NCBI RefSeq assembly: GCF_001896135.2
Contig: NZ_MPOH02000017.1
Coordinates: forward strand, 136,592-200,591
Origin: Streptomyces phaeoluteigriseus
Lineage (GTDB): Bacteria > Actinomycetota > Actinomycetes > Streptomycetales > Streptomycetaceae
Reading direction: 5' to 3'
DNA: 64,000 nucleotides
In this document: positions 17,005 through 25,618 of the stretch, in pieces
Layout of the letters: the number at the start of each line of letters is the position of its first letter
Position numbering within the stretch: position 1 is the first letter of the stretch
Notes under the pieces: generated by a model
The model's input: only the letters and a program-made list of their open reading frames with translations
Told to the model about the DNA's origin: nothing
Database searches by the model: none
Position numbers and translations under genes: made by a program

Positions 17005-19305
17005 TCAGCGACCCAGGCGCCCGCGCACCATGCCGACGAGCGAGTTGAGCTCCTCGATACGCATACGGCGGGCGGCGACGAAGAAGACGCCGACCAGGAC
17101 GATTCCACCGGCCAGCAGGGCGGCGAAGGAACCGGCGACGCCCTGGCCGAGAGTCTGGGCGATGCCGTAGCACGCGGCGCCGCTGAGCAGGGCGGCCGGC
17201 ACGGCGGCGATGCACAGCCGCGCGTACGTCCGCAGCACCCGGGTTCCGTCCAGGTCCCCGCCGAGCCGCTTGCGCAGCCGGTTCCAGGCGACGCCGACAC
17301 CGATGACGTAGGCCAGGCCGTAGGAGGCGGCCATGCCGACCACGGCCCAGCGGGCCGGGAGCACGAAGTAGCAGGTGGCGGAGGCGGCGGCGTTGACCGC
17401 CGCCACGATCACGGTGTTGTAGAAGGGGGTCCGCGTGTCCTCGTAGGCGTAGAAGGCGCGCAGCACGACGTACTGCACCGAGTACGGGATCAGGCCGAGG
17501 CCGAAGGCCATCAGCATGAAGCCCATGTTGGTGGCCTCGCTGATGCCCGAGGAGCCGAAGATCAGGGTGCACATCGGGATGCCGAGCGCGATGAAGCCGA
17601 AGGCGATGGGCACGATCGCGACGGCCGTCGTGCGCAGGCCCTGGGAGATGTCGTCGCGGACGGCACCTGCGTCCTGCTCGGCCGCCGAGCGCGAGATGCG
17701 GGGCAGCAGCGCGGCCATCAGGGACACCGTGATGATGGCCTGCGGCAGGCCCCAGATCAGCTGGGCGTTGGCGTAGGCGGCGAAACCGGTGCCCTTGACG
17801 CCCGAGTCGATGCCGGCCGCGGTGGACAGCTGGGTGACCACCAGCGCGCCCGCCTGGTTGGCCAGGACGAACAGGATCGTCCACTTGGCGAGCATGGCGG
17901 CCTTGCCGAGGCCGTGGCCCTTCCAGTCGAAGCGCAGCCGCATCCGGAAGCCGGTCTCGCGCAGGTACGGAATCATCGCGAGGGCCTGGACGACCAGGCC
18001 GAGCAGGATGCCGATGCCGAGCAGCCGCTGGCCCTCCGGCGGGATGTTCGTGACGCTCATGTCGGAGTCCGCCGCGGTGCCGTACACCCAGAGGAACATG
18101 CCGAGCGTCACGATGATGACGACGTTGTTCAGGACCGGGGTCCACATCATCGCGCCGAACCTTCCGCGCGCGTTGAGGATCTGTCCCATCACCACGTGGA
18201 CGCCCATGAAGAAGATCGAGGGCAAGAAGTAGCGCGTGAAGGTGACGGCGACCTCGTTGGCCGCGGGGTTGCTGGCGACCGGGTTCGCCAGCATGCGGAC
18301 CAGGAGCGGGGCGGCGAACATCGCGAGACCGGTGAGCGCGGCCAGGGCCACCATCACGAGCGTCAGCAGGCGATTGGCGTATGCCTCGCCACCGTCGTCG
18401 TCCTCTTTCATGGCACGGACGAGCTGCGGCACGAAGACGGAGTTGAGGCCACCGCCCACCGTCAGGATGTAGATCATCGTCGGCAGCTGGTAGGCGACCT
18501 GGAAGGAGTCGCCGAGGAAGCCGAGGCCCAGGGCGGAGACGATCATCGCCGACCGGACGAACCCGGTCAGACGCGAGACCATCGTGCCCGCCGCCATCAC
18601 CGCGCTCGACTTCAGCAGTCCCGTGGCCCGCCCGCTCTTCTTCGCGGGCGGTGCCGGAGCGGGGGTGGCGGTGAGGTTCATGGTCTGGTCGACCCCGGAG
18701 GCCGGATCCGCGAGCCCCGACGCGTGGGCGAAGGCCGGCGTCTGGTGCTGCGCGGCCGGAACCTGCCCCCCTGGAACGTAACCGCCCGGAGCGTGTGCCG
18801 GGCCCGGTACCGCCGGCGAACCCATCGGGGGGTGGGTGCCGCCCTGCTGCTGGTCGCGGAAGAGGTGCGCGAAGGCGTCGGGCTCGTGGCGTTCCTCGGC
18901 GGAGTGGGTGACGAGGTCGTCCACGCCCACGAACTGGGTCGTGCGCGGATCGTCGCCGTACGGCAGGTACTGCGTCGGGCCCTCCGGCTCGGGCGCCGGT
19001 GTCTGGGCCCACACCTGTGGGTCGGGCGCGTAGGGGGACTGCTGCGGCGGGCCGTAGAGCGGCTGCTGGGGAGGGTTGACTCCGGGCGGCGGCGGGGGGT
19101 GCGCGGCGCGGTCGTAGAGAGCCTCGGCGACCGGGTCCTGGGCGGTGAGGTCCTGGGACCGGTACGGGTCCTGGTCGTAGGCGTCCTGGAGGTACATGTC
19201 CGCGGGGTGCTGCGGCGGCACCTGGCCGTGCCCGGGCGGCGGACCCTCGGGGTAGCCCGAGCTGCCCGCGGCCTGGCCGCGGTCACCGTCGTACGGCGCG
19301 TTCAT
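17005..19305 (-). CDS. murJ: Lipid II flippase MurJ (MviN)
   Basis: Polytopic membrane protein that moves lipid II across the membrane for peptidoglycan synthesis. The 766-residue protein has a cytosolic N-terminal extension of about 215 residues rich in Pro, Gln, Tyr and Asp. The conserved core begins at SGRATGLLKSSAVMAAGTMV, with SRLTGFVRSAMIVSALG and many hydrophobic helices to near the C-terminus. The family hallmarks LPTMIYILTVGGGLNSVFVP and RISRSAAEQD are present. It lies upstream of and on the same strand as the pseudokinase gene, matching the fused mycobacterial arrangement. The ATG start at 19305 is 44 bases after the DUF6049-like gene. Confidence 0.93.
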   Translation of the reverse strand: MNAPYDGDRGQAAGSSGYPEGPPPGHGQVPPQHPADMYLQDAYDQDPYRSQDLTAQDPVAEALYDRAAHPPPPPGVNPPQQPLYGPPQQSPYAPDPQVWAQTPAPEPEGPTQYLPYGDDPRTTQFVGVDDLVTHSAEERHEPDAFAHLFRDQQQGGTHPPMGSPAVPGPAHAPGGYVPGGQVPAAQHQTPAFAHASGLADPASGVDQTMNLTATPAPAPPAKKSGRATGLLKSSAVMAAGTMVSRLTGFVRSAMIVSALGLGFLGDSFQVAYQLPTMIYILTVGGGLNSVFVPQLVRAMKEDDDGGEAYANRLLTLVMVALAALTGLAMFAAPLLVRMLANPVASNPAANEVAVTFTRYFLPSIFFMGVHVVMGQILNARGRFGAMMWTPVLNNVVIIVTLGMFLWVYGTAADSDMSVTNIPPEGQRLLGIGILLGLVVQALAMIPYLRETGFRMRLRFDWKGHGLGKAAMLAKWTILFVLANQAGALVVTQLSTAAGIDSGVKGTGFAAYANAQLIWGLPQAIITVSLMAALLPRISRSAAEQDAGAVRDDISQGLRTTAVAIVPIAFGFIALGIPMCTLIFGSSGISEATNMGFMLMAFGLGLIPYSVQYVVLRAFYAYEDTRTPFYNTVIVAAVNAAASATCYFVLPARWAVVGMAASYGLAYVIGVGVAWNRLRKRLGGDLDGTRVLRTYARLCIAAVPAALLSGAACYGIAQTLGQGVAGSFAALLAGGIVLVGVFFVAARRMRIEELNSLVGMVRGRLGR

Positions 19306-19349
19306 GGTTACCCCACCTCATCGTTCCGGGCCGACCGGCCACGACATCC

Positions 19350-21734
19350 TCAACGGTCCACTCTCTCACCCGTCCCGGACGGGTCGGTGCTTTCCGCTGC
19401 GGTGTCCGGTGTCCCGTCACTCGGCTGCACCGGGTCGTCCGCCCCGGACCGGGTGTCCGACTCCGCATCGGGTCCGTCCCCGGAGTCCTGCGTGGTCTCG
19501 GCCGCGTCGGCGGCCGGGTCCGTGTCGTCGGTGCCGTTCTCCTCGGCCTCCCGGGCCGCGGCGCGCTTTCGCTGGGTGTACATCCGGAAGCCGGCCAGCA
19601 CGAGCAGCAGGAAACCGCCGCCGATGACGAGCATCACGGTGGCCGTGATCTCGGTGACCTTCACGTCGAAGGTGACCGGTGCGCCGTACGCCCTGCCGTC
19701 CTCGGTGTACAGCTGGGCGACGACCGCCGCCTGGCCGTTGGCGTTGGCCGAGGTGGTGAACTTCACCGTCGTGCTGTGTCCGCCGGAGACCTCGATGCGC
19801 TGCTCGGCGTAGGACTTGCCGCCGATCTCCAGACGGGTCGGATTGGTCGAGGTGAGCCGCAGCACCAGGCGTTCGACGCCCTGCACGAGATTGTTCTGCA
19901 CGGTCACCGGGATCGTGGCGCTGCGCCCGGAGAGCTTTAGCTCCGACTTCTGGATCAGTTTGACCTGTTCGGCCAGCGTGGTGAGGTAGTCCTGGACGCC
20001 TTGGCGGAAGCTGCTCGCCGCGGTGGTCCGGCCCCGCCAGGACGTGGACATCTCACGGTTGATGGCCCGCCCGAAGGGGGTCACCACCCGGGACTCGTCG
20101 GTCAGGATCACCTTGAAGTTGTCGAGCCGGTCCTGCGTGGACGCGATGTCCACGAACGCCGACCGCGGCAGCTCCCGCTTGGTGAGCGAGGAGGGGTACG
20201 CCGACCGGGACGGCACCTTCGTCGTGGCACCGGGGTCGGGCTTGGCCGTGGCGGCCGCCGTGAGCTGCTGCGCCTGCGACCAGGTCCCGCCCTGCAGGGC
20301 GGTGACCGCCTCCGCCATCGCCTGGGCCTGACCCGCGGTCGGCATGCGCTGGGGGGCGACGACGATGCTGCGCTGCTTGTCCGTCTGGAGGTTCAGCGCC
20401 AGGCTCTGCGCGAGGAACGCCTGCACCGCGAGCGTGGAGGCGGAGGCCTTCGTGAGATCGCCCTGGAACGCCTCCGACAGCCGCGCGTCCGCGACCACCG
20501 CCGTGGTGCCGCCGCCGATGGGGCGGGCCGCGGAGGGCGTGTAGGACAGATCACCGTTCTCCGTGAGGCTGTCACTGCGCGCGATCACCTTGTCGGCACC
20601 CGCGGAGGTGGCGACCTTCACGATCGACGGGTCGACGGCACCCTCCACCGGCCAGGCGAAGTCGGTGCTCGGGGTCACATGGAGCACGGTCTCCACCGTG
20701 CCGACAGCGACGTCGGTGGCGGCCTTGAGCTGGTTCAGGGAGCCGGTGACGCTGGTCCCGCTGTGTGCCAGCGAGGCCAGATCGGGGTCGGCGTAGGGCA
20801 GGGCGACGACCTGCTTGCCCTGCACGGCCTGTTGCAGTTCGGCGAGCCACCGGCCGGCGACGGCCTGGTGCTCGCCTGCCGTGGTGGTGTCACCGGCGAC
20901 GATGTCGTACCGCTCGGTCATGGCGTCGACGGAGGCCAGCAGGGCCGGGTCGATCACCCAGGTCACGTCGAGGCTCTTGCCGAGGTTCAGGAGCTGGTCG
21001 AGGCGACCGCCGGGAGAGATCTCCGCGGCGAGGTCGTCGTTGAGGAACACCGGTGTCTGCTGTTCGTTCGACGCGGTCTCGGCCGTCATGTGGACGTCGG
21101 AGACCAGGGGCCACAGCACGGTCGTACGGGTCCTGGTGTCGGCCTCGTCGGGCTGCCACGGCAGGAACGTCCGCTGGATGCCCAGCACCTGCTCCCACGG
21201 CTTCGCGGCCGTCTCGCCCGACAGGGCGACGCCCAACGGGTACACACCGCCGCCCCCGAGGTCGAGCTCGTCGACCGGTACGGAGATGCTGAACTGCTCG
21301 GAGACGCCGGGAGTGAGCTTGGCGAACTCGGCGACGTACTTGTCGCCCACCGGGGATCCGCTGGAGCTGGAGATGTCGTCGGACCGCTTGGCGGTGCTGT
21401 CGATCGCCGAGCGGGTGGCCAGCGCGGACCCCACGCGCAGGTCCACATGAGCGCTCGTGACGGTCTGCTTGCCCTTGTTGGTCACCGTGCCCGAGACGGT
21501 CAGCGTGTCGCCTTCGGTGGGAATGCTGGGGCTCAGGGAGTCGACGGCGACGGCCACCGTGCCCGTGCTGGAGGCTTCCTTGGCGTAGATGTGTTCCGCG
21601 GCCTGCGCCGAGGACGCGGGCAGCTGGAGCAGACCGGCCAGCAGAGGCGCCCCCGCGAGCAGTGCTCCGGTGCGCCGCAGCCACCGGCGGGCAGGTGAGG
21701 GAGTCATCCCCGGGAAGTCTGCCGCCTCGGCCAC
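19350..21734 (-). CDS. Large secreted, membrane-anchored DUF6049-like protein
   Basis: A 794-residue protein with an N-terminal signal peptide (RRTGALLAGAPLLAGLLQLPASSAQAA), a large external region with beta-sandwich-like repeats (VTNKGKQTVTSAHVDLRVG; VTVQNNLVQGVERLVLRL), and one C-terminal membrane helix (ATVMLVIGGGFLLLVLAGF) followed by a basic patch and an acidic tail. It resembles the actinobacterial DUF6049 family; the mycobacterial counterpart Rv3909 also adjoins murJ, suggesting a role in lipid II export or wall assembly. This is inference from context. The GTG at 21734 is used; an ATG at 21707 would leave a shorter signal peptide. It is divergent from cca. Confidence 0.8.
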   Translation of the reverse strand: MAEAADFPGMTPSPARRWLRRTGALLAGAPLLAGLLQLPASSAQAAEHIYAKEASSTGTVAVAVDSLSPSIPTEGDTLTVSGTVTNKGKQTVTSAHVDLRVGSALATRSAIDSTAKRSDDISSSSGSPVGDKYVAEFAKLTPGVSEQFSISVPVDELDLGGGGVYPLGVALSGETAAKPWEQVLGIQRTFLPWQPDEADTRTRTTVLWPLVSDVHMTAETASNEQQTPVFLNDDLAAEISPGGRLDQLLNLGKSLDVTWVIDPALLASVDAMTERYDIVAGDTTTAGEHQAVAGRWLAELQQAVQGKQVVALPYADPDLASLAHSGTSVTGSLNQLKAATDVAVGTVETVLHVTPSTDFAWPVEGAVDPSIVKVATSAGADKVIARSDSLTENGDLSYTPSAARPIGGGTTAVVADARLSEAFQGDLTKASASTLAVQAFLAQSLALNLQTDKQRSIVVAPQRMPTAGQAQAMAEAVTALQGGTWSQAQQLTAAATAKPDPGATTKVPSRSAYPSSLTKRELPRSAFVDIASTQDRLDNFKVILTDESRVVTPFGRAINREMSTSWRGRTTAASSFRQGVQDYLTTLAEQVKLIQKSELKLSGRSATIPVTVQNNLVQGVERLVLRLTSTNPTRLEIGGKSYAEQRIEVSGGHSTTVKFTTSANANGQAAVVAQLYTEDGRAYGAPVTFDVKVTEITATVMLVIGGGFLLLVLAGFRMYTQRKRAAAREAEENGTDDTDPAADAAETTQDSGDGPDAESDTRSGADDPVQPSDGTPDTAAESTDPSGTGERVDR

Positions 21735-21989
21735 GCGCTCGTCCGTCCCTCGTCGTCGTCAGTGGTCGTCGGAATGTGCGTCCACGCATGGTAACGATGC
21801 CCGCTGAGGGTAAGTGCCGCGGTCTGCTCCACAAGATCAGGTGCGATGGTGGCGGATCCCCTATGTGCACGTATGAAGAGGAGCAGTCGTGTATGTCACG
21901 AGTGCTGCCTTATGCGGCTGTCGTGGGGGGTGGCGGCCCACCCCAATAGGGGCGCTCGCGCAGTGCCGGGCCACGTACCCTCTTCTGTT

Positions 21990-23456
21990 GTGCCGAACGC
22001 CAATGAAGACAACCTCAGTGCCCTCAGCCAGGTGCAGCACCGCGCGGTGAGTGAACTCCTGCGGGTGGCTCCTGTCGCCGACGACCTCGCCCGCCGATTC
22101 CAGGAGGCCGGGTTCTCACTCGCGCTGGTCGGCGGCTCGGTCCGGGACGCGTTGCTCGGACGGCTCGGTAACGACCTCGACTTCACGACGGACGCCCGTC
22201 CCGAGGACGTGCTGAAGATCATCCGTCCTTGGGCGGATGCCGTGTGGGAGGTCGGCATCGCGTTCGGCACGGTGGCCGCGCAGAAGGAAGCCCGCGTCGG
22301 AGACGTTCACCGAAGCTTCCAGATCGAGGTGACCACCTACCGCTCGGAGGCCTACGACCGCACGTCCCGCAAGCCGGAGGTGTCGTACGGCGACTCCATC
22401 GAGCAGGATCTGGTCCGGCGGGACTTCACGGTGAACGCGATGGCCGTGGCGCTCCCGGAGAAGGAGTTCATCGATCCGCACGGTGGTCTCGACGACCTCG
22501 CCGCACGGGTGCTGCGCACTCCGGGGACGCCCGAGGAGTCCTTCTCGGACGACCCGCTGCGGATGATGCGTGCCGCTCGCTTCGCCGCCCAGCTCGACTT
22601 CGAGGTGGCCCCGGAGGTCATCACGGCGATGACCGAGATGGCAGGCCGGCTCGAGATCGTCTCGGCCGAGCGGGTTCGGGACGAACTCAACAAGCTGATC
22701 CTCTCCGCGCACCCCCGCAAGGGCCTGACGCTGCTCGTGGACACCGGGCTCGCCGAATACGTGCTGCCGGAGTTGCCCGCCCTGCGGTTGGAGAGCGACG
22801 AGCACCACCGGCACAAGGACGTCTACGAGCACACGCTGATCGTCCTGGAGCAGGCCATCGCGCTGGAGGAGGAGGGGCCCGACCTGACCCTGCGTCTGGC
22901 CGCGCTGCTGCACGACATTGGCAAGCCGCGCACCCGTCGGTTCGAGGAGGACGGCCGGGTCTCCTTCCACCACCACGAGGTGGTCGGCGCGAAGATGACC
23001 AAGAAGCGTATGACCGCGTTGAAGTACTCCAACGAGTTGGTGAAGGATGTCTCGCACCTGGTCGAACTCCACCTGCGGTTCCACGGGTACGGCACCGGTG
23101 AATGGACGGACTCCGCTGTCCGTCGATATGTACGGGACGCCGGACCGCTCCTCGACCGTCTGCACAAGCTGACCCGCTCGGACTGCACGACCCGCAACAA
23201 GCGCAGGGCTGCCGCCCTCTCGCGTGCGTACGACGGGTTGGAGGAGCGCATCGACGAGTTGAAGGAACAAGAGGAGCTGGACGCCATCCGCCCGGACCTC
23301 GACGGCAACCAGATCATGAAGATCCTGGGTGTCGGCCCCGGTCCCGCCGTGGGCAAGGCGTACAAGCACTTGCTGGAGCTGCGGCTGGAGAACGGGCCGA
23401 TGGGGTACGACGCGGCAGTGGTGGCGCTCCGGGAGTGGTGGGCCAAGGAAGGCTGA
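21990..23456 (+). CDS. cca: tRNA CCA-adding nucleotidyltransferase
   Basis: Adds or repairs the 3' CCA end of tRNAs. The 488-residue protein has the class II nucleotidyltransferase motif LVGGSVRDALLGRLGNDLDF with the metal-binding DLD, the second motif RDFTVNAMAV, the flexible RMMRAARFAAQLDF region, and a C-terminal HD domain (LLHDIGKPRTRRF, HHHEVVGAKM). This long form with an HD domain is typical of actinobacteria (PcnA-like). The GTG at 21990 is chosen over the open frame to 21846 because MPNANEDNLSALSQVQHRAV fits the family and CCTCTTCTGTT precedes it without coding character. It ends before a parS-tipped hairpin. Confidence 0.94.
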   Translation: MPNANEDNLSALSQVQHRAVSELLRVAPVADDLARRFQEAGFSLALVGGSVRDALLGRLGNDLDFTTDARPEDVLKIIRPWADAVWEVGIAFGTVAAQKEARVGDVHRSFQIEVTTYRSEAYDRTSRKPEVSYGDSIEQDLVRRDFTVNAMAVALPEKEFIDPHGGLDDLAARVLRTPGTPEESFSDDPLRMMRAARFAAQLDFEVAPEVITAMTEMAGRLEIVSAERVRDELNKLILSAHPRKGLTLLVDTGLAEYVLPELPALRLESDEHHRHKDVYEHTLIVLEQAIALEEEGPDLTLRLAALLHDIGKPRTRRFEEDGRVSFHHHEVVGAKMTKKRMTALKYSNELVKDVSHLVELHLRFHGYGTGEWTDSAVRRYVRDAGPLLDRLHKLTRSDCTTRNKRRAAALSRAYDGLEERIDELKEQEELDAIRPDLDGNQIMKILGVGPGPAVGKAYKHLLELRLENGPMGYDAAVVALREWWAKEG

Positions 23457-23462
23457 GGGCAT

Positions 23463-23507
23463 GGAGCGGGGGCATGTTTCACGTGAAACGAAACATGCCC
23501 CCGCTCC
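23463..23507 (+). terminator. Hairpin terminator with a parS site at its tip
   Basis: A perfect 17-base-pair stem (23463–23479 with 23491–23507) and an 11-base loop lie 7 bases after the cca stop, between cca and the convergent lppU-like gene. The exact parS at 23476–23489 forms the top of the hairpin. Confidence 0.85.
23476..23489. other. parS: parS site (exact) in the cca terminator
   Basis: Exact GTTTCACGTGAAAC covering the upper stem and loop of the hairpin at 23463–23507. Confidence 0.95.
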
Positions 23508-23517
23508 GGATACGCCC

Positions 23518-23549
23518 AGGGGCGGTGTTTCACGTAGAACACCGCCCCT
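23518..23549 (-). terminator. Hairpin terminator for the lppU-like gene, with a degenerate parS
   Basis: AGGGGCGGTGTT (23518–23529) pairs perfectly with AACACCGCCCCT (23538–23549) around an 8-base loop, 14 bases downstream of the convergent minus-strand gene. The tip contains GTTTCACGTAGAAC (23527–23540), parS with two central changes. Confidence 0.8.
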
Positions 23550-23562
23550 CTCTGCGACTGCC

Positions 23563-24069
23563 TTACTTCGAGTAGTCCTTCAGGCAGAGCAGGAAGTTAC
23601 TGCCGTCACCGGTCTCGGTGTACGAGTACTGGAAGTCCTTGGCCTTCTCCGAGCACTTGGTCTCCGCGGAGATCGCGGAGTAGTCGCCCTCGACCTTGGC
23701 CAGCACCACGTACTGCGCCTTCGAGGAGCTGCACTCGACGACCTCGAGGTCGGGGTCGTTGTCATTCGTGCTGCCGCGGTGCATGCAGTCGCCGACCGCG
23801 GCGGTGTTGGCGTCGTCCCGGTTCGATATGAAGACGCCGATGCCCACACCGATGACGGCCAGGACGATCACGACGTTCTTGATCAGCTTGAAACTGATCT
23901 TGCGACTGGGCGGCGCCGGGGGGACCGCTCCGTAAGGGGAGTTGGCCTGCTGCGGGAATCCGGGCTGGCCGGGCTGCGGCGGGTACGGCGCCTGGCCCTG
24001 GGGCTGGCCGTAGGGCTGCTGGCCCTGCTGTGCAAACGGATTCTCGCCCTGGGGCGGCGGAGTCGTCAC
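23563..24069 (-). CDS. LppU/SCO3897-family membrane protein
   Basis: A 168-residue protein of unknown function. The first 55 residues are a Pro/Gln/Gly-rich cytosolic tail (PYGQPQGQAPYPPQPGQPGF). One membrane helix follows (LIKNVVIVLAVIGVGIGVFI), then an external domain of about 90 residues with four cysteines (GDCMHRG, EVVECSSS, ETKCSEKAK, LLCLKDY) that probably form disulphides. It matches the family I remember as LppU/SCO3897, and its place after cca fits. The GTG start at 24069 is followed upstream by the tRNA-like fragment region. Confidence 0.8.
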   Translation of the reverse strand: MTTPPPQGENPFAQQGQQPYGQPQGQAPYPPQPGQPGFPQQANSPYGAVPPAPPSRKISFKLIKNVVIVLAVIGVGIGVFISNRDDANTAAVGDCMHRGSTNDNDPDLEVVECSSSKAQYVVLAKVEGDYSAISAETKCSEKAKDFQYSYTETGDGSNFLLCLKDYSK

Positions 24070-24151
24070 TGGGGGTCCCCCTAGAGAACATAGGTGTGTG
24101 ACGCGTGAGACGCGAGATAAGACGCACGTAAACTACCGGCCGCCAGTGACA

Positions 24152-24170
24152 GCCCCGTAGCTCAGGGGGA
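24152..24170 (+). other. Possible 5' fragment of a tRNA gene
   Basis: GCCCCGTAGCTCAGGGGGA looks like the acceptor and D-arm start of a tRNA. The following bases do not complete the D stem, give no anticodon arm, and lack the matching 3' acceptor ACGGGGC; a GTTCAAATC resembling a T loop occurs at about 24201 without a proper stem. A decayed tRNA or an integration scar is possible, as is chance. Confidence 0.35.
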
Positions 24171-24192
24171 GTCTGTGGCATTGATGTGACAC

Positions 24193-25455
24193 TTACTGGC
24201 GTTCAAATCGGGCCATTGCTACAGAAACAGACCCGTAGATAACGGAGACCGTGACCACCAGGGCCGTAGAACGTCCGTCCGGCGGCAGCATCACGGCGGC
24301 GACCGCGGCGGCACCGACGAAGGCGACGTTGAACAGCACGTCGTAGAGGGAGAAGGTGCGGCCACGGAAGCCGTCTTCCACGGAGGACTGGACGATGGTG
24401 TCGGTGGCGATCTTCGCGCCCTGGGTGACGAGCCCCAGGACGAAGGCCGCGGTGAACGCGGTGGCTTCGGCGAACGGGAGCATCAGCGCGAGCTCCAGGA
24501 CAGCGGCCACGGCCGAGCAGACGACGATCCAGCGGCCGGGACCCAGCCGCCCGGCCGCCGACGGGGTCACCACGGCCGCCACGAAGAAGCCCACGCCCGC
24601 GACGCCCACCGCCAGTCCGAGAAGGGCCAGCCCCTCCTCCGTGTCGGAGGACCAGGCGTACCGGCAGAGCATCAGCATCATGACCGTGAGGGCGCCGTAG
24701 CAGAACCGCATCAGCGTGATCGCGCCGAGCGCCCAGGCGGCCTGTCGGCGATCGGGTTCCGCGAGGTGCCGCAAGCCGGCCGCAAGGCCGCGGGCCGTGC
24801 CTCGGAGGGCGGCTGCGAGGCGGGGTGGGACCCGCTCCCGCTCGGGTCCGAGCAGGTCCACCGCCAGGCGCAGGGAGACCAGGGCGGCGCACAGATACAG
24901 CGCCGAGCCCAGCAGGACGACGGCGGCGTCGGAATCCGCGACCAGCAGACGGACCACGAAGGCGAGTCCTCCTCCCGCGGTCGCGGCGAGCGTTCCGGCG
25001 GTCGGCGAGAGGGAGTTGGCGATGACCAGGCGCTCGGCATCGACCACCCGCGGCAGCGCCGCCGACAGACCGGCGAGGACGAAGCGGTTGACCGCGGTCA
25101 CGCAGAGGGCGGAGGCGTAGAAGAGCCAGTCGGGAACGCCGCCGATGATCAGGACGGCCGTGACCGATGCCAGCAGGGCGCGCAGGAGGTTGCCGTAGAG
25201 GAACACCTGGCGGCGGCGCCAGCGGTCCAGCAGGACGCCGGCGAAGGGGCCCACCAGGGAGTACGGGAGCAGCAGGACCGCCATGGCGGAGGCGATCGCG
25301 GTGGCCGAGGTCTGTTTCTCCGGAGAGAAGACGACGTACGCCGCGAGTGCGACCTGGTAGACGCCGTCGGCGCACTGGGAAAGGAGCCGGACGGCGAGCA
25401 GGCGCCGGAAGTTGCCGAAGCGCAGCAGGACGCGTAGATCGCGGACGACGGCCAT
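24193..25455 (-). CDS. MFS-family transporter, substrate unknown
   Basis: A 420-residue membrane protein with about 12 hydrophobic helices. It has the MFS loop between helices 2 and 3 (GPFAGVLLDRWRRRQVFLYGN) and a middle basic region rich in Arg, similar to the macrolide-efflux/enterobactin-exporter branch. The ATG at 25455 follows GTGAGG and is preferred; an in-frame GTG at 25470 adds five residues. The C-terminus is short, ending ARFERQ just before the tRNA-like fragment, so the original 3' end may have been replaced. Substrate cannot be told from sequence. Confidence 0.85.
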   Translation of the reverse strand: MAVVRDLRVLLRFGNFRRLLAVRLLSQCADGVYQVALAAYVVFSPEKQTSATAIASAMAVLLLPYSLVGPFAGVLLDRWRRRQVFLYGNLLRALLASVTAVLIIGGVPDWLFYASALCVTAVNRFVLAGLSAALPRVVDAERLVIANSLSPTAGTLAATAGGGLAFVVRLLVADSDAAVVLLGSALYLCAALVSLRLAVDLLGPERERVPPRLAAALRGTARGLAAGLRHLAEPDRRQAAWALGAITLMRFCYGALTVMMLMLCRYAWSSDTEEGLALLGLAVGVAGVGFFVAAVVTPSAAGRLGPGRWIVVCSAVAAVLELALMLPFAEATAFTAAFVLGLVTQGAKIATDTIVQSSVEDGFRGRTFSLYDVLFNVAFVGAAAVAAVMLPPDGRSTALVVTVSVIYGSVSVAMARFERQ

Positions 25456-25480
25456 GAGGGACAGCCTCACACACGGCGAG

Positions 25481-25506
25481 GCCCCCGGATCACATGACCC
25501 GGGGGC
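25481..25506 (-). terminator. Terminator-like hairpin after ino1
   Basis: GCCCCCGG (25481–25488) pairs with CCGGGGGC (25499–25506); further pairing extends outward with one bulge. It lies between the ino1 stop and the MFS gene. Confidence 0.65.
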
Positions 25507-25618
25507 CCTCGTCAGCCCTGGCAGGAGCGAATTTTCAGCGCTGCCGGCAGCAGCGCGGTGTGCTGCGCCGAGCCGGCGCGCGACCTCCTGTCGGACCCGC
25601 GCGCCGTGCTTGGTCGAA

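Noticed and set aside
16669..19812. Plus-strand open frame of 1047 codons over murJ
   Set aside because: Shadow of the minus-strand pseudokinase, murJ and DUF6049 genes; no recognisable protein features.
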